From contig NZ_JABEBY010000016.1 of NCBI RefSeq assembly GCF_046719765.1, positions 16,121 to 80,120 of the forward strand: a DNA stretch of 64,000 nt. Reading direction: 5' to 3'. The notes below the pieces were generated by a model, which worked only from the letters and a program-made list of their open reading frames with translations, was not told where the DNA came from and made no database searches. Positions 27,042-36,398 of this stretch are shown here, one piece after another. The DNA is from Halonotius sp046719765. Its GTDB lineage: Archaea; Halobacteriota; Halobacteria; Halobacteriales; Haloferacaceae. Within the stretch, counting starts at the first letter, position 1. Each line of letters begins with the position of its first letter. Both the position numbers and the translations under genes were made by a program.

Positions 27042-29333
27042 ATGGCTCAGCTTATTCCGTCGCTCTGCGACGATCTGGGGGTTGGAATATCGGTACACGA
27101 TCCCGACACGGGCGTTATTCAAAGCGTCAACGATCGGGTCGAAGTCCTGACCGGGCATTCGGCCGCGGAGCTGCGCGGTACCACGATGGAGACATACGCG
27201 GCCGCCGGTGCGACGGCGAGGCCGGATGCGTTCCACCAACAGATTCAGGCGACAACTGACGGGCAGCCCCGACAGTTTGAATGGGCGATTGAAACCCCGA
27301 GCGGTCAGGTGTCAGAGATCCGTGTTCGGCTTTCGACCACTACCCTCGATGGCGAGCAGTACGTGTTGTCCGAGCTACAGGACATCACCTCTGAGCAGAA
27401 TCGGATCGACCGGCTCAAAACGCAGGAGTCGGTGCTACGGCGATTTCACGAGCTTGCCTCGCAATCGGCACCGTTTGACGAACGGATGGCGTCGCTGCTA
27501 GAGTTCGGTCGCACGGTCATGGGTGTCGAGCAGGGATTTGTGACCAGTATCGACGGCGACACCCAACGGATCACGATCGGCGTTGGCCCCAACGACCAAC
27601 TCCAAGACGGTGCGACCGCGCCGTTTGCGGAATCCTACTGCCGGTATACCGTCGAGCCCGACCGCGAACAGCCGATGACGGTCGTCAATGCTGCCGAGGA
27701 CGGCTGGGAGAACGATCCCGCCTACGATCGGTTTGGGCTGGGCTGTTATGCGGGCTCGAAGCTCGTTGTCGATGGCGAAACGGTCGGGACGATTTGTTTT
27801 GCCGACCGCGACCCCACAGACACACCGTTTACTGAACTCCAAGAAACGTTCATCGAACTGCTCAGTGAGTGGGCGAGTACTGAGCTTCAACGGGCCGACC
27901 GCGAGCGGGAGCTACGACGGAAGGATCGCGCGATCGAGGCGGCACCGATCGGCATTACGATTACCGATCCGGAGCAAAGCGACAACCCGATGATCTACGT
28001 CAACGACCACTACGAGTCGATGACGGGATACAGTGAAGACGACTCACTCGGCCGGAACTGTCGGTTTCTCCAGGGTGACGCGACCCGTGAGGAACCGATC
28101 GCCGAGATGCGACAGGCCATCGACAACGCCGAGGCGGTGACCGTCGAGCTTCGGAACTACCGACAGGACGGCGAGGAGTTCTGGAACCAAGTCTCGATCG
28201 CACCTGTGACCGACGACGAAGGAGAGCTGACGAACTTCGTCGGGTTCCAACAGGACATCACCGAGGACAAACAGCAACAACTGGAACTCGAACGGACAAG
28301 CGAATTCCTCGAACAGACCCAACAGGTGGCCAACATCGGTGGCTGGGAGTATGACCTGCGCTCGGAGACGCTCCAGTGGACCGATGAGGTCTATCATATC
28401 CACGGAAAGCCAGAGACGTATGATCCGACCGTGGCGGCGGCGATCGAACAGTTTCACCCAGATGACAGGGAGTCACTCCGCTCGGCCTTTGCGGAGCTCA
28501 CAACCGACGGAACGCCGTTCGATCTTGAGGTGCGTATCGTGCGAGACGACGGCGCGATGCGGTGGGTTCGAACCCGAGGCACCCCGCGGTACGACGGCGA
28601 CGAACTCGTGGCCGTAGCCGGAACGCAACAGGACATCACCGAGCGAAAGGAGTTCGAGGAGGAGCTCAAACGCTCAAACGAGCGGTTACAGGAGTTTGCG
28701 TACATTCTCTCCCATGATCTCCAAGAGCCACTGCGGATGGTATCGAGTTACGTCTGTCTGCTGGAGGAGGAACTCGAAGAGCATCTTAATGACGAAACCA
28801 GGCAGTATATCGATTTCGCCGTCGACGGGGCCGAGCGAATGCGTGGGATGATCGATGGACTTCTCCTCTACTCCCGGGTTGAAACCGAAGGCAGCGAACA
28901 CACAGAGACCGATGTCAACACTGTCCTTTCAGCTGTCGAGGCGGATCTCGAACTCAAACTTGCGGAGACGGACTCGGAACTCCACGTTGACAGCCTCCCG
29001 ACGATCGAGGCCGATGAGGATCAGTTGGTGCAACTGTTTGAGAATCTGATTAAAAATGCGATCGAACACGGCGGCGAGGAGACGACGGTCAACGTGACCA
29101 GCACGTCGGTTCCCGAAGGGGTTCAGTTCGCTGTCAGCGACGACGGTCCCGGAATTCCAGCCGACCAGCAGGATGAGATCTTCGGCCTCTTTGATAAGGG
29201 CGGCGACAGCGATGGCACGGGGATCGGGTTGGCGATCTGTGAGCGGATCGTCGCCCGCCACGACGGCGAGATCAGCGTCGAGTCGACACCCGGCGAGGGA
29301 GCCACTTTCTACGTCACGCTGCCCGACAGCTAA
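27042..29333 (+). CDS. LOV/PAS/GAF sensor histidine kinase
   Basis: 763 aa from the ATG at 27042 (an upstream GTG at 27036 is possible). Domains: PAS (5-120), GAF (130-275), LOV (285-400) with GRNCRFLQG (Cys340), NYRQDGEEFWN and the Gln in FVGFQQDITE, PAS (415-525), H-box AYILSHDLQEPL (His558), ATPase with ENLIKNAIEH, DDGPGIP and GTGIGLAICE. This fits a blue-light-regulated kinase. It begins 72 bases after the RsbT-RsbX gene, on the same strand, so it may belong to the stressosome operon. The GAF and LOV parts resemble those of the 16040 kinase. Confidence 0.9.
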   Translation: MAQLIPSLCDDLGVGISVHDPDTGVIQSVNDRVEVLTGHSAAELRGTTMETYAAAGATARPDAFHQQIQATTDGQPRQFEWAIETPSGQVSEIRVRLSTTTLDGEQYVLSELQDITSEQNRIDRLKTQESVLRRFHELASQSAPFDERMASLLEFGRTVMGVEQGFVTSIDGDTQRITIGVGPNDQLQDGATAPFAESYCRYTVEPDREQPMTVVNAAEDGWENDPAYDRFGLGCYAGSKLVVDGETVGTICFADRDPTDTPFTELQETFIELLSEWASTELQRADRERELRRKDRAIEAAPIGITITDPEQSDNPMIYVNDHYESMTGYSEDDSLGRNCRFLQGDATREEPIAEMRQAIDNAEAVTVELRNYRQDGEEFWNQVSIAPVTDDEGELTNFVGFQQDITEDKQQQLELERTSEFLEQTQQVANIGGWEYDLRSETLQWTDEVYHIHGKPETYDPTVAAAIEQFHPDDRESLRSAFAELTTDGTPFDLEVRIVRDDGAMRWVRTRGTPRYDGDELVAVAGTQQDITERKEFEEELKRSNERLQEFAYILSHDLQEPLRMVSSYVCLLEEELEEHLNDETRQYIDFAVDGAERMRGMIDGLLLYSRVETEGSEHTETDVNTVLSAVEADLELKLAETDSELHVDSLPTIEADEDQLVQLFENLIKNAIEHGGEETTVNVTSTSVPEGVQFAVSDDGPGIPADQQDEIFGLFDKGGDSDGTGIGLAICERIVARHDGEISVESTPGEGATFYVTLPDS

Positions 29334-29733
29334 TTGTTGCTGTAGGGCGTTGGGTCGTCTCTTACATGCCGTCTGATGTGCTTATTTACGGAGCGACATG
29401 GTGTGTCAGTGGAGGAAGCCACAGAAGAGGTCTGGTGGCTGATGGGCTCGTGTTCGCCCACTCGAAGCGGGGGCGAACACGTCGTAATCTCGCAGAAAGT
29501 TGAATGAGAGATACGCGCTGTCTTGCATGCCAATCAGTACCAATGTCACTACTCTGATCGTGGTCTCGCTCAGCTGAGAGTAGCCCCGATTATTTACTGT
29601 ATTGAGGCGGTAGATATCTCAACTTTGGACTCGTCTTGTAGAATCCTAAGTTAAGGATCCACAACCTGTCGATCATTTATAAACAAACGATCCAACAAGG
29701 CCGAAGAATATAGATTCCAAAGTTCATGCGAAT
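29334..29733. other. Gene-free interval with a strong hairpin at 29449-29481
   Basis: About 400 bases without a convincing gene. CGTGTTCGCCC (29449-29459) and GGGCGAACACG (29471-29481) form a perfect 11-bp stem with an 11-base loop, about 120 bases after the LOV kinase stop. It may be a terminator, a small RNA or part of an old IS end. The remainder, especially 29585-29700, is AT-rich and shows nothing I can name. Confidence 0.5.
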
Positions 29734-29928
29734 GTGTGGCTGAAACCAGAACAGATCGAATCACGCCGGGCAGCGTGTTACTCGGTTGAAGCTGACTACC
29801 ACCAACACCGCAACGAAAGAATCGTCGCGTTATTGGCCGACGCTGGACTGCGAGTAGGCGAGCTTGTTGATATGGATGTGGCGATGCTGCCCGACGACCA
29901 CGGCGACGGACAAAGAGAATCTAAGTAG
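29734..29928 (+). pseudogene. Truncated XerD/phage-type integrase fragment
   Basis: The 64-residue reading MWLKPEQIESRRAACYSV then RIVALLADAGLRVGELVDMD matches the start of the catalytic domain of haloarchaeal tyrosine recombinases, with the first catalytic Arg in GLRVGEL. A TAG ends it before the other catalytic residues (H-x-x-R, Y), and no continuation is clear. It is a relic of an integrated element, and the following gene may have come with it. Confidence 0.6.
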
Positions 29929-29949
29929 CGGGTGGAGCTACGTATTCCC

Positions 29950-30582
29950 ATGTCAATTCCCTCGCTCCCGGCCGGATATGACGTAACCAAACGAGTCGGG
30001 AGTGGTCGGTCTGATTGTCACATTACGGTCGGCTTCGACCGAGAAGATACTCACATACCACGATTCCTTGTCCTCCTGCACTACCAAGTGAGTACTGACC
30101 CGCTCCAGTGGGATGCAATAGCGCGCATGGATCACAACGAGACAGCGGCACTCGGTCACGACATCTATCAAGAAGGGTTGCATGTCGATATCGCTCGGCG
30201 ACACAAGAGTACTGTCCACGTCGAGATCTCCGACAACGCGCTGCCGTCAATCAGAGGCATCGTGATCCGAGGCTGTACTGACTATCTCGAAGAGAATACT
30301 CAGTACTTCATCGATGTATTCGAGGGAGATCGATCAGCAGCGAACCCGCCAAAGTGGCCCGATGGAGGAAAGTCACCACACACGCTTATGAGTACGAAAC
30401 ACGTGAATACAGGTATGAGTAAGGAACAGTCCCGCGAAGACTCCTCGGAAGAGATTATCAGCATGGACGAGTTGACGGAGATCCTCGCCGAGGCCGAAGG
30501 GGTAACTCCCGAAGAAATCGAGCAGGGTGCCGAGGAACTCGATCTGGCACCACCCGAAGAGGCGACTGTTCTCAACGAGTAA
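29950..30582 (+). CDS. Unrecognised haloarchaeal protein
   Basis: 210 aa from the ATG at 29950 (MSIPSLPAGYDVTKRVG). Residues 1-135 look like a globular domain with LVLLHYQVS, RMDHNETAALGHDIYQEGLH and YLEENTQYFIDVFEG. The His/Asp/Glu-rich centre is notable, but I cannot assign a reaction. The last 55 residues (MSKEQSREDSSEEIISMDEL...) are very acidic and look like a separate tail. Its neighbours are an integrase relic and AT-rich DNA, suggesting an accessory gene. Confidence 0.5.
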   Translation: MSIPSLPAGYDVTKRVGSGRSDCHITVGFDREDTHIPRFLVLLHYQVSTDPLQWDAIARMDHNETAALGHDIYQEGLHVDIARRHKSTVHVEISDNALPSIRGIVIRGCTDYLEENTQYFIDVFEGDRSAANPPKWPDGGKSPHTLMSTKHVNTGMSKEQSREDSSEEIISMDELTEILAEAEGVTPEEIEQGAEELDLAPPEEATVLNE

Positions 30583-30960
30583 CGGCGTTATGCAGTTCTA
30601 TTCTATCGTCGATGGCGAGCAGTGACCGTCGATCACCGCGTCGGCTCAGTGACAAACCTCCTAACTATTGACTTCGGCGAATTACCACAGTAACACCGAC
30701 ACGGCGAAAGAATGGTTCTCCCACCCGTAGCCTGTCATCGAATCACTCACGACGTGCCGATAGCTCGGTAATTGGGTCAGCCCAGCTGCTTTGTAGGGTT
30801 TTGGACTGACTGGTCGAAATACTACCAGATAAGAATGATATTTGTTCTGGTATGCAAGATGCGAGGCGCGTATATTCCGTCATGAATAGGAGTACTAAAT
30901 TTATAACAATTGTCCGTTATTTACAGATATATTTATATACTATTAGACTAATTTTTAGTA
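30583..30960. other. Gene-free, increasingly AT-rich interval
   Basis: No convincing open frame. The last 60 bases before 30961 are very AT-rich and include ATATTTATATAC about 26-30 bases before the next ATG, a likely TATA box for the zinc microprotein. Confidence 0.45.
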
Positions 30961-31083
30961 ATGAATTCACACACAACCAAATGTCGTAAATGCGGCTGGA
31001 ATTATAATACTACTGTAAATCGACGTTGTCCACGGTGTAAAACTCCACTACACCCACCATCAGATAGGGCATTTGTAGGTTGA
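30961..31083 (+). CDS. 40-residue zinc-ribbon microprotein
   Basis: The ATG at 30961 opens a 40-codon frame: MNSHTTKCRKCGWNY, then VNRRCPRCKTPL and a short tail ending in TGA at 31081. Two CxxC pairs 13 residues apart can bind one zinc ion. Haloarchaea are known for many such zinc-finger microproteins of regulatory or unknown role. A TATA-like ATATTTATATAC lies at the distance of a leaderless promoter. The short length leaves some doubt, but the Cys pattern is unlikely by chance. Confidence 0.65.
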   Translation: MNSHTTKCRKCGWNYNTTVNRRCPRCKTPLHPPSDRAFVG

Positions 31084-31218
31084 GATAAGTGAGCAACTAA
31101 ACAGCTTTATTCGTCACTTGGCAATCTCTCAATGATTGAATAACACATATTTCTGGCTCAGACTGAGCAATTACGGCAGTATCAGGCAGAGTCCTCTCGG
31201 AATAAGCCTTGGCAGATG

Positions 31219-31479
31219 TCAATCAGCGATGGAAACAGGATCCTCGGTGACTTTCCACGTGATACTACCAGATTTTCCCCACCGTTCGATAGTGAGTCCA
31301 AACTCCCCATCACGGATCGCTCCGATATTTGTACCAACTTCTTTCGCTGATAGCCCAATATCCTGACCGATAACACGTGATTTGAAATACATTTGAGCAT
31401 CCACTTCACGGCGAAAGTACGAGAGAATACGTTGTTGCTTGTCTGTGAGAGTGGTACTCACGGTAGATGAGCTACTCAT
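31219..31479 (-). CDS. Small winged-helix-like protein (DUF7123-like)
   Basis: 86 aa. The pattern TLTDKQQRILSYFRREV, YFKSRVIGQDIGLSAKEVG and ERWGKSGSITWKV matches a small haloarchaeal family (DUF7123) with a predicted winged helix-turn-helix. It probably binds DNA as a regulator. Single gene, no operon partner. Confidence 0.65.
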   Translation of the reverse strand: MSSSSTVSTTLTDKQQRILSYFRREVDAQMYFKSRVIGQDIGLSAKEVGTNIGAIRDGEFGLTIERWGKSGSITWKVTEDPVSIAD

Positions 31480-31845
31480 CGGTGCTCTCCCATGTAGCTA
31501 TGATCGTACTTGATAGATCTGGGTGGTCGTGGTTCGCTTGGCTCATTGTGTCATAGTTGTTGTGTCATTGATATAGTTGGATACTTTTTTCATAATAGTA
31601 ACAACAGCCAAATTCCGATGAATATTCATATAATATGATTGTTAGGTGGTGACTGGTTTTGGAGCATGCGTGATACTAATTTGTACTGCATACTATCTAT
31701 CAACCCATTTTGATAATCCGATTGATCACACCACTAAAGAATATAAACAGAACTACGTAAACAAGGATCACAAGCACGTTCCGGCGAATCGCATGTGGTC
31801 TCATGCCAGGGAGTAGGAGATTTGGTGGCCATATTGAGGGAGACA
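31480..31845. other. Gene-free AT-rich interval
   Basis: 366 bases between two minus-strand genes without a convincing gene. AT-rich runs near 31555-31610 may hold promoter elements for the DUF7123-like gene (31570-31605). Nothing else is recognised. Confidence 0.4.
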
Positions 31846-33222
31846 TTATTCGGAACCGGTGGATTCGTCTGACGAGTCGCTAGATCCACCGCCCCGGTTT
31901 GATCGGGTATTTGAGTTCTGAGTCGAATCAGGTTTGTTGCTACCAGAGTCTACCCCTGAAGACGACCCAACGGACTTCACACTACTCCCAGTGGAGTCGC
32001 CGTTTGATCCACCGTCGGAATCTTTTGGCTGTCCGGAGGTTTGGGTGTGTGAATCTGCCGTACCACTGGCTGGTGAGCTATCATGCCGTTGTGTATCAGA
32101 TTCGGAGGAGGCGGGTGGGGACTTACTTGGTGTCGTCGCCTGCTCTGGGGTCTCTATTGTAGAAGATTGTGAATCTCCTCCCGTCGATGTGTCATCCGAT
32201 TTGGGAGGTGCTGATTCCTCCGACGTTCCAGAGTGTGGTGCTCCACCGTCGGAAGTCGGATTCGTACCTGAGGGCGATTCGGATGTATCATCTTCCTCAG
32301 GTGATTCGTTCGGTTGGGAGTCTGAATCGCTCTCAGTAGGCGATCCTTTTGAACTGTCGGCTTCTAAGTCGTTCGGCTCTTCGGACTGTGGAGTCGTACT
32401 GTCCGAAGGCGAATGTGAGTCCTCATTTGGATCTGGCCCATCCGTATCGTCTTCAGCGGGTGGATGATCTGATTGGGATCCTGATTCTTTTTTTGTAGAC
32501 GACTCCTCTGATTCTTCAGACTGCGGTGCCTTCCCACCGGGAGCAGGTTGCTCATCTAACGCTGTATCAGATGTGTCGTCCTTTGGAGGGGGATTGTCTG
32601 ATTTCGATTTTGAGTCTTCATCAGGAGACGAATCTTCTGATTCGGCCGGTGGTGAGTGATCTGATTTTTCCGATTGTGAAGTCTCATCGTTGGATCCAGT
32701 GTTGGATTCACCATTTGAAGTTGGATTAGACGCGTCGTCTTCCGCTGGTGAATTAGCTGGTTGCGACTCTAGACGTTCTTTTGTAGTCGAGTTTTCTGAT
32801 CGATCGGATGCCGAGTCCTCTGGTTCTTCCGACTGTGGAACTTCCTCATCGGGAGCCAAACTTCCATTTGAAGGCACTTCAGATGCGTTATTTTCCGGGA
32901 GACCGTCCGGTACCGGTGATAGGTTCTCATCAGTATCCGGTACCAATGAACCGTTTTCCGTTTGGTTTTGTGCTGTCTCGTTGTTGGTGGCGTTTCGTGC
33001 TGTCTCGTTGTTGATGGCGTTTCGTGCTGTCTCGTTGCTAGTAACATTTGTCTCTATGGTATGCAGGGTGTGATCCTGTGAAACCATCTCAATGGCCGGT
33101 ACATCGGCATTAAAACCGATGGAAACCGATTCTTTATCCGATAGGAATGCGGCTGATCCGCTTCCGGTCATCGCCGCGACGAAGACAAAGAGGGCACTGA
33201 GAACGACGGGTAGTTTACTCAT
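31846..33222 (-). CDS. Secreted Ser/Asp/Glu/Pro-rich protein with SipW-type signal
   Basis: 458 aa from the ATG at 33222. The N-terminus MSKLPVVLSALFVFVAAM then SGSAAFLSDKESVSIGFNAD is the SipW-substrate (TasA/CalY-like) signal and mature start. From about residue 50 the chain is low-complexity: NETARN repeats with N-glycosylation sequons, then hundreds of residues of S, D, E, P, T and N with recurring PQSEE and PPAEDD units. This looks like a long, negatively charged, probably glycosylated surface stalk or matrix protein. It overlaps the signal peptidase gene by 8 bases, so it is the last gene of the operon. Confidence 0.75.
   Translation of the reverse strand: MSKLPVVLSALFVFVAAMTGSGSAAFLSDKESVSIGFNADVPAIEMVSQDHTLHTIETNVTSNETARNAINNETARNATNNETAQNQTENGSLVPDTDENLSPVPDGLPENNASEVPSNGSLAPDEEVPQSEEPEDSASDRSENSTTKERLESQPANSPAEDDASNPTSNGESNTGSNDETSQSEKSDHSPPAESEDSSPDEDSKSKSDNPPPKDDTSDTALDEQPAPGGKAPQSEESEESSTKKESGSQSDHPPAEDDTDGPDPNEDSHSPSDSTTPQSEEPNDLEADSSKGSPTESDSDSQPNESPEEDDTSESPSGTNPTSDGGAPHSGTSEESAPPKSDDTSTGGDSQSSTIETPEQATTPSKSPPASSESDTQRHDSSPASGTADSHTQTSGQPKDSDGGSNGDSTGSSVKSVGSSSGVDSGSNKPDSTQNSNTRSNRGGGSSDSSDESTGSE
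32971..33051 (-). repeat. 27-bp tandem repeat inside the secreted protein gene
   Basis: The unit TGCTGTCTCGTTGTTGGTGG plus 7 bases occurs at 32971-32997 and, with few changes, at 32998-33024 and (partly) from 33025. It encodes the NETARN-type repeats. Copy number could change by slippage. Confidence 0.8.
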
Positions 33223-34192
33223 CGCTTCCCTCCGACATCTCACCCTCGCCACCGTCAGGCAGCGGGAGGGCCGGTGGCAAACGTGGCTCGTCGGATTTGT
33301 TCGCTTGCCATGCCGAGATGGTCATCGCCCCCGTAAACAGGAGCCCAAGAAGCCCCGCAGTGAAAACGCCGACCGAGAGTGGGGTCGGTGCGGCGGCGGT
33401 AGTGACCTCACGGTAGATGTTCCAGCCCGCATATACGAGCAAGACTGTCATCGCAAGTAGTGTGAGTTTCAGATCCACGATTGCGAGTTGCCCGGTGTCG
33501 GATGAGGACGGGTTATCGAAGTCCGAGCTCTCAGTGGCTTGGCTACTAGTGGGGGTAGACTGTGTTGCAGGATCGGTATCAACCCCATTCTCCACGTCAT
33601 CTGTGGTCTGCCACTCACGATCCCCATCGCTCTCGTCGCCAGCGGTCTCTGTTGGATTGCCGGCCGATACTGACTGGTGTGCTGTGTCTGATGCAGTGGT
33701 GGGATCCTGGCGAGCCCACTTGCGGAGCTCACTCACGCCGAGTAGCACCAGCGGAATCACCACAAGCAGGACGTAGCCGACAGGCGAATTCGCCCACAGG
33801 ATCACATATCCGACAAACGGGATCGTGATGATGGTGCGTCCGATAACGGATTCAAAGGCAACGAGCCCCGAATCAACGTTCTCATTGGCATCACCTTTGG
33901 TCTGGTAGCCACCGTCCCGTTCGTCGATCACACGGTGTGTTGTCGGCACCTGGTCGCCGGTATCATACGTGATGATGTCACCGACACCCACGCTGGCAGT
34001 TGCATCGACGATCACCACATCACCGGGCGAAAGTGTTGGCTCCATACTTCCTGACAGGACGACGTAGCTCTCGTCGGCCCCAACCACCTCGGGGAGGGCA
34101 AACACGACAAACGGCGAGACAGCCGCGATCAGCACGAGCGTCACCACAAGACTCCGCGCTTTCGGCAACGATGACCGCGAGAGCGGGATCAT
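33215..34192 (-). CDS. Signal peptidase I, SipW/archaeal type
   Basis: 325 aa. A membrane anchor near residues 15-37 precedes the catalytic box VVLSGSMEPTLSPGDVV (nucleophile Ser), the THRVIDE box with His in place of the bacterial Lys, and the GDAN box: the archaeal/ER-type Ser-His-Asp arrangement. Another TM segment (YVILWANSPVGYVLLVVIPL) follows. A long Ser/Thr/Asp-rich insert (residues 170-235) and two more TM segments are unusual extensions. It overlaps the upstream TasA-like gene (ATGA). It probably cleaves the five SipW-type substrates encoded around it. Confidence 0.88.
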   Translation of the reverse strand: MIPLSRSSLPKARSLVVTLVLIAAVSPFVVFALPEVVGADESYVVLSGSMEPTLSPGDVVIVDATASVGVGDIITYDTGDQVPTTHRVIDERDGGYQTKGDANENVDSGLVAFESVIGRTIITIPFVGYVILWANSPVGYVLLVVIPLVLLGVSELRKWARQDPTTASDTAHQSVSAGNPTETAGDESDGDREWQTTDDVENGVDTDPATQSTPTSSQATESSDFDNPSSSDTGQLAIVDLKLTLLAMTVLLVYAGWNIYREVTTAAAPTPLSVGVFTAGLLGLLFTGAMTISAWQANKSDEPRLPPALPLPDGGEGEMSEGSDE

Positions 34193-35391
34193 CGGCCACC
34201 TCGGGCGGCTCCGGGCGCACCATTACCGTTCCCGTTTCCGTTCCCGTTCCCGTTCCCATTCCAACCGCTGTCGCCAGTAGTCGAATGTGAGGGATCAGTA
34301 CACCCCTCGCAGTCTGCCTTCGAATCGGCCGTACAGACACAGACTCTGACGTGGCTAATCGCGGTTCCCTCTGGTGCGTACACGATACCGTTGGTGTCGC
34401 TGCCGGGGAGAGACAGTGTGTCCGTCGAGAGGCTATCGGTGCGGTCGTACTGCTCGTATCCGCGACCACCTTTGACTTTGACCGTGCAAATCGGCGGGGG
34501 GTTTCCACCGGTAAAGCTCACAAGCCGGAACGCAATCCCGACCGTTTCGCTACCGCCATCCTTGTCTGCGGTGTCGTAGATCTCCACCCCGTAGTCTGGA
34601 TCGCCATCGTTGAAAGCGTATACGCCGGGGGTAGCGAAACTCTCGCGTAGTCCCGACTGCGTATCGTTTTCAAACTCAAGTTTCCCAAGCTTGTTGCAGC
34701 ATGGACATGGGTCAGCGGCAGGACATGGATCTGCGTCCACCTCAGCGAAGGGATTCTGCGGGGATGCGTTTCGGCACTGGAGGGCTGCAAACCACAGCGG
34801 TAATGCAACCGTCTCAGTTCCGATATAGCCGTCGAGTTCGTACTCGATGAGGAGACAGACAGTGTCGACCAAGCAGTCGTCGCCTGCCGTCGACGGATCA
34901 CCGTCGACCCGGAATCCCCCGCGGAGATCCTCAGCAACCTCACGCAGTGATCCAGCAGTGACTCGCTGGAGGCGGCTTCCGGAGTGACAGTCAGCGTACG
35001 ACACCACAACGTGAATCGACTCCGCTACTGCAGTCGATTGTGGAACCGGGCAGTCTGTCGCAAGCCACAACGCCGCCGGGTTGTTGACCGCATCGCCACG
35101 TTGCGGCAACGCGAACGTGAGACGCATGCTCCCGGAGGCAGCAGTTGGGCTGAGCGACCCGATTGGCAGCCGCACACGTGGGCCATCGATTATCCCCTGT
35201 CCGTCAGGCTCGCCAGCACCCGGGCCGGTCAGCAGTTCATACTCCGCCCGCAGGTCGACTGTGCCGGCCGTGATCAAGGCGTCATACCGCTCTGTATCGC
35301 GGAGCATTGCAGCGGTACCGGTTCCCATCAGCGCGCCGGCCCCACCCGTGGCGGCTACCGCCGCCAGGATCCGGCGTCGAGTCACGGTCAT
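34189..35391 (-). CDS. TasA/CalY-like SipW-dependent surface protein with Asn-Gly tail
   Basis: 400 aa from the ATG at 35391 (the open frame extends further but overlaps the upstream gene). The signal MTVTRRRILAAVAATG then GTGTAAMLRDTERYDALITAGTVDL has the twin-Arg start and the cleavage/mature pattern of SipW substrates. A Cys-rich segment (DPCPAADPCPCCNK) near residues 240-255 may bind metal or form disulfides. The C-terminus is an (NG)n run followed by AAGPARGGR-like residues. Overlaps of 4 bases on both sides show tight operon packing. Confidence 0.75.
   Translation of the reverse strand: MTVTRRRILAAVAATGGAGALMGTGTAAMLRDTERYDALITAGTVDLRAEYELLTGPGAGEPDGQGIIDGPRVRLPIGSLSPTAASGSMRLTFALPQRGDAVNNPAALWLATDCPVPQSTAVAESIHVVVSYADCHSGSRLQRVTAGSLREVAEDLRGGFRVDGDPSTAGDDCLVDTVCLLIEYELDGYIGTETVALPLWFAALQCRNASPQNPFAEVDADPCPAADPCPCCNKLGKLEFENDTQSGLRESFATPGVYAFNDGDPDYGVEIYDTADKDGGSETVGIAFRLVSFTGGNPPPICTVKVKGGRGYEQYDRTDSLSTDTLSLPGSDTNGIVYAPEGTAISHVRVCVCTADSKADCEGCTDPSHSTTGDSGWNGNGNGNGNGNGNGAPGAARGGR
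34226..34263 (-). repeat. Hexanucleotide tandem repeat encoding Asn-Gly
   Basis: About six near-perfect copies of CCGTTC on the plus strand (GGGAAC-type Asn-Gly codons on the coding strand) near the 3' end of the TasA-like gene. Such a repeat can vary in length by slippage without shifting frame. Confidence 0.8.
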
Positions 35392-36206
35392 TGTGACCCT
35401 CCAGCGGTGAACGGGCTGTCTTCCCCACACGGACCGCCACCGAAGGAGAAATCGAATCCCAGTGAGTCCCCTTGGGCTTCGTTGCCGGTGGTGGCCGGTA
35501 CCGCCCAGCGAAGCGCGACACACCGCAAGCTTCCCGGATCAAGACAGTCGAATGCGAGAAGCCCTGCATCAGCACCAACGTCAGTCGTCGGCGAGAAGGC
35601 GTCAGCGACGGGGGCGGGCGCGACAAGTGGTGATTCAAGACTCTCATCAAACTCCTTTTGACCGTTACAGCTGCCAAACGGGGAGCCGTCGCGCCATATC
35701 TCAACGGTCGCAAGCTCGTCAAGTTCACCGTCGTTCGGTGTCGTATCACCGTCGACCTGTTCGGGGCCGTTGATGCCATTCTCAGAATCGTCTGTCACCT
35801 CTGCACGGAGCCACACGTCAAGCGGCTCGGCAGGATCTGCAACCACTTCGAGACCGACAACGACAACCCCGGTGTCACCCGGAAGGACGTTTTGCACGGC
35901 AATAACCGGGCCGGAAGCGTCAGTCACGAACGTCGCTTCTTCTGTGTACCCAGGGCCCCCATCGGGATCCAAGGTTGTTTCGAGGTCGTCGTCGGTGTCG
36001 GCATGGTTTTCGACAAACGTGCCGTTGTATCGCTCATACCACGCGATTCTGAGGCGTTGGTCATCGGTATCATCATCGGGTGCGGCGTACGTGTACTGTG
36101 AGAACTGCGGCGGGTTCCAGGGCGTTTTCCCGACGGCGACGATCCCACCGACTGTGAGCGTCCCGCCACCGATACCCGTCAACAGTTTCCGGCGTGTTAA
36201 TGTCAT
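35388..36206 (-). CDS. TasA/CalY-like SipW-dependent surface protein
   Basis: 272 aa. N-terminus MTLTRRKLLTGIGGGTLTVG, a twin-Arg-like signal as in the neighbouring substrates. The C-terminus CVALRWAVPATTGNEAQGDS then LGFDFSFGGGP is the same module that ends the other three substrates upstream (GNE-QGDS-GFD-F). Between them is a beta-rich region (VLPGDTGVVVVGLEVVAD). Probably a filament or matrix subunit. Coupled to the next gene in ATGA. Confidence 0.72.
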   Translation of the reverse strand: MTLTRRKLLTGIGGGTLTVGGIVAVGKTPWNPPQFSQYTYAAPDDDTDDQRLRIAWYERYNGTFVENHADTDDDLETTLDPDGGPGYTEEATFVTDASGPVIAVQNVLPGDTGVVVVGLEVVADPAEPLDVWLRAEVTDDSENGINGPEQVDGDTTPNDGELDELATVEIWRDGSPFGSCNGQKEFDESLESPLVAPAPVADAFSPTTDVGADAGLLAFDCLDPGSLRCVALRWAVPATTGNEAQGDSLGFDFSFGGGPCGEDSPFTAGGSQ

Positions 36207-36398
36207 TGTCAGTTGTCCCGGATACGCCGGGTCGTTGGTGGATCGGACGTACCGATCCGTTGGTCGGATGAGTGTAGGTCAATAGCGGAGATAGGTATGA
36301 GCCGATGTCATCCAGGTACGGCGTTCGTACCGGACGGCAGGCGGCCACTACCACGCTCACCGAATCAGGCTACCCCATCGGGGCGATGTGCTGTGCTG

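Noticed and set aside
29449..29481. Hairpin as a tRNA or known structured RNA
   Set aside because: Only one stem is present, with no cloverleaf or anticodon arm. No tRNA or rRNA gene was recognised anywhere in the window.
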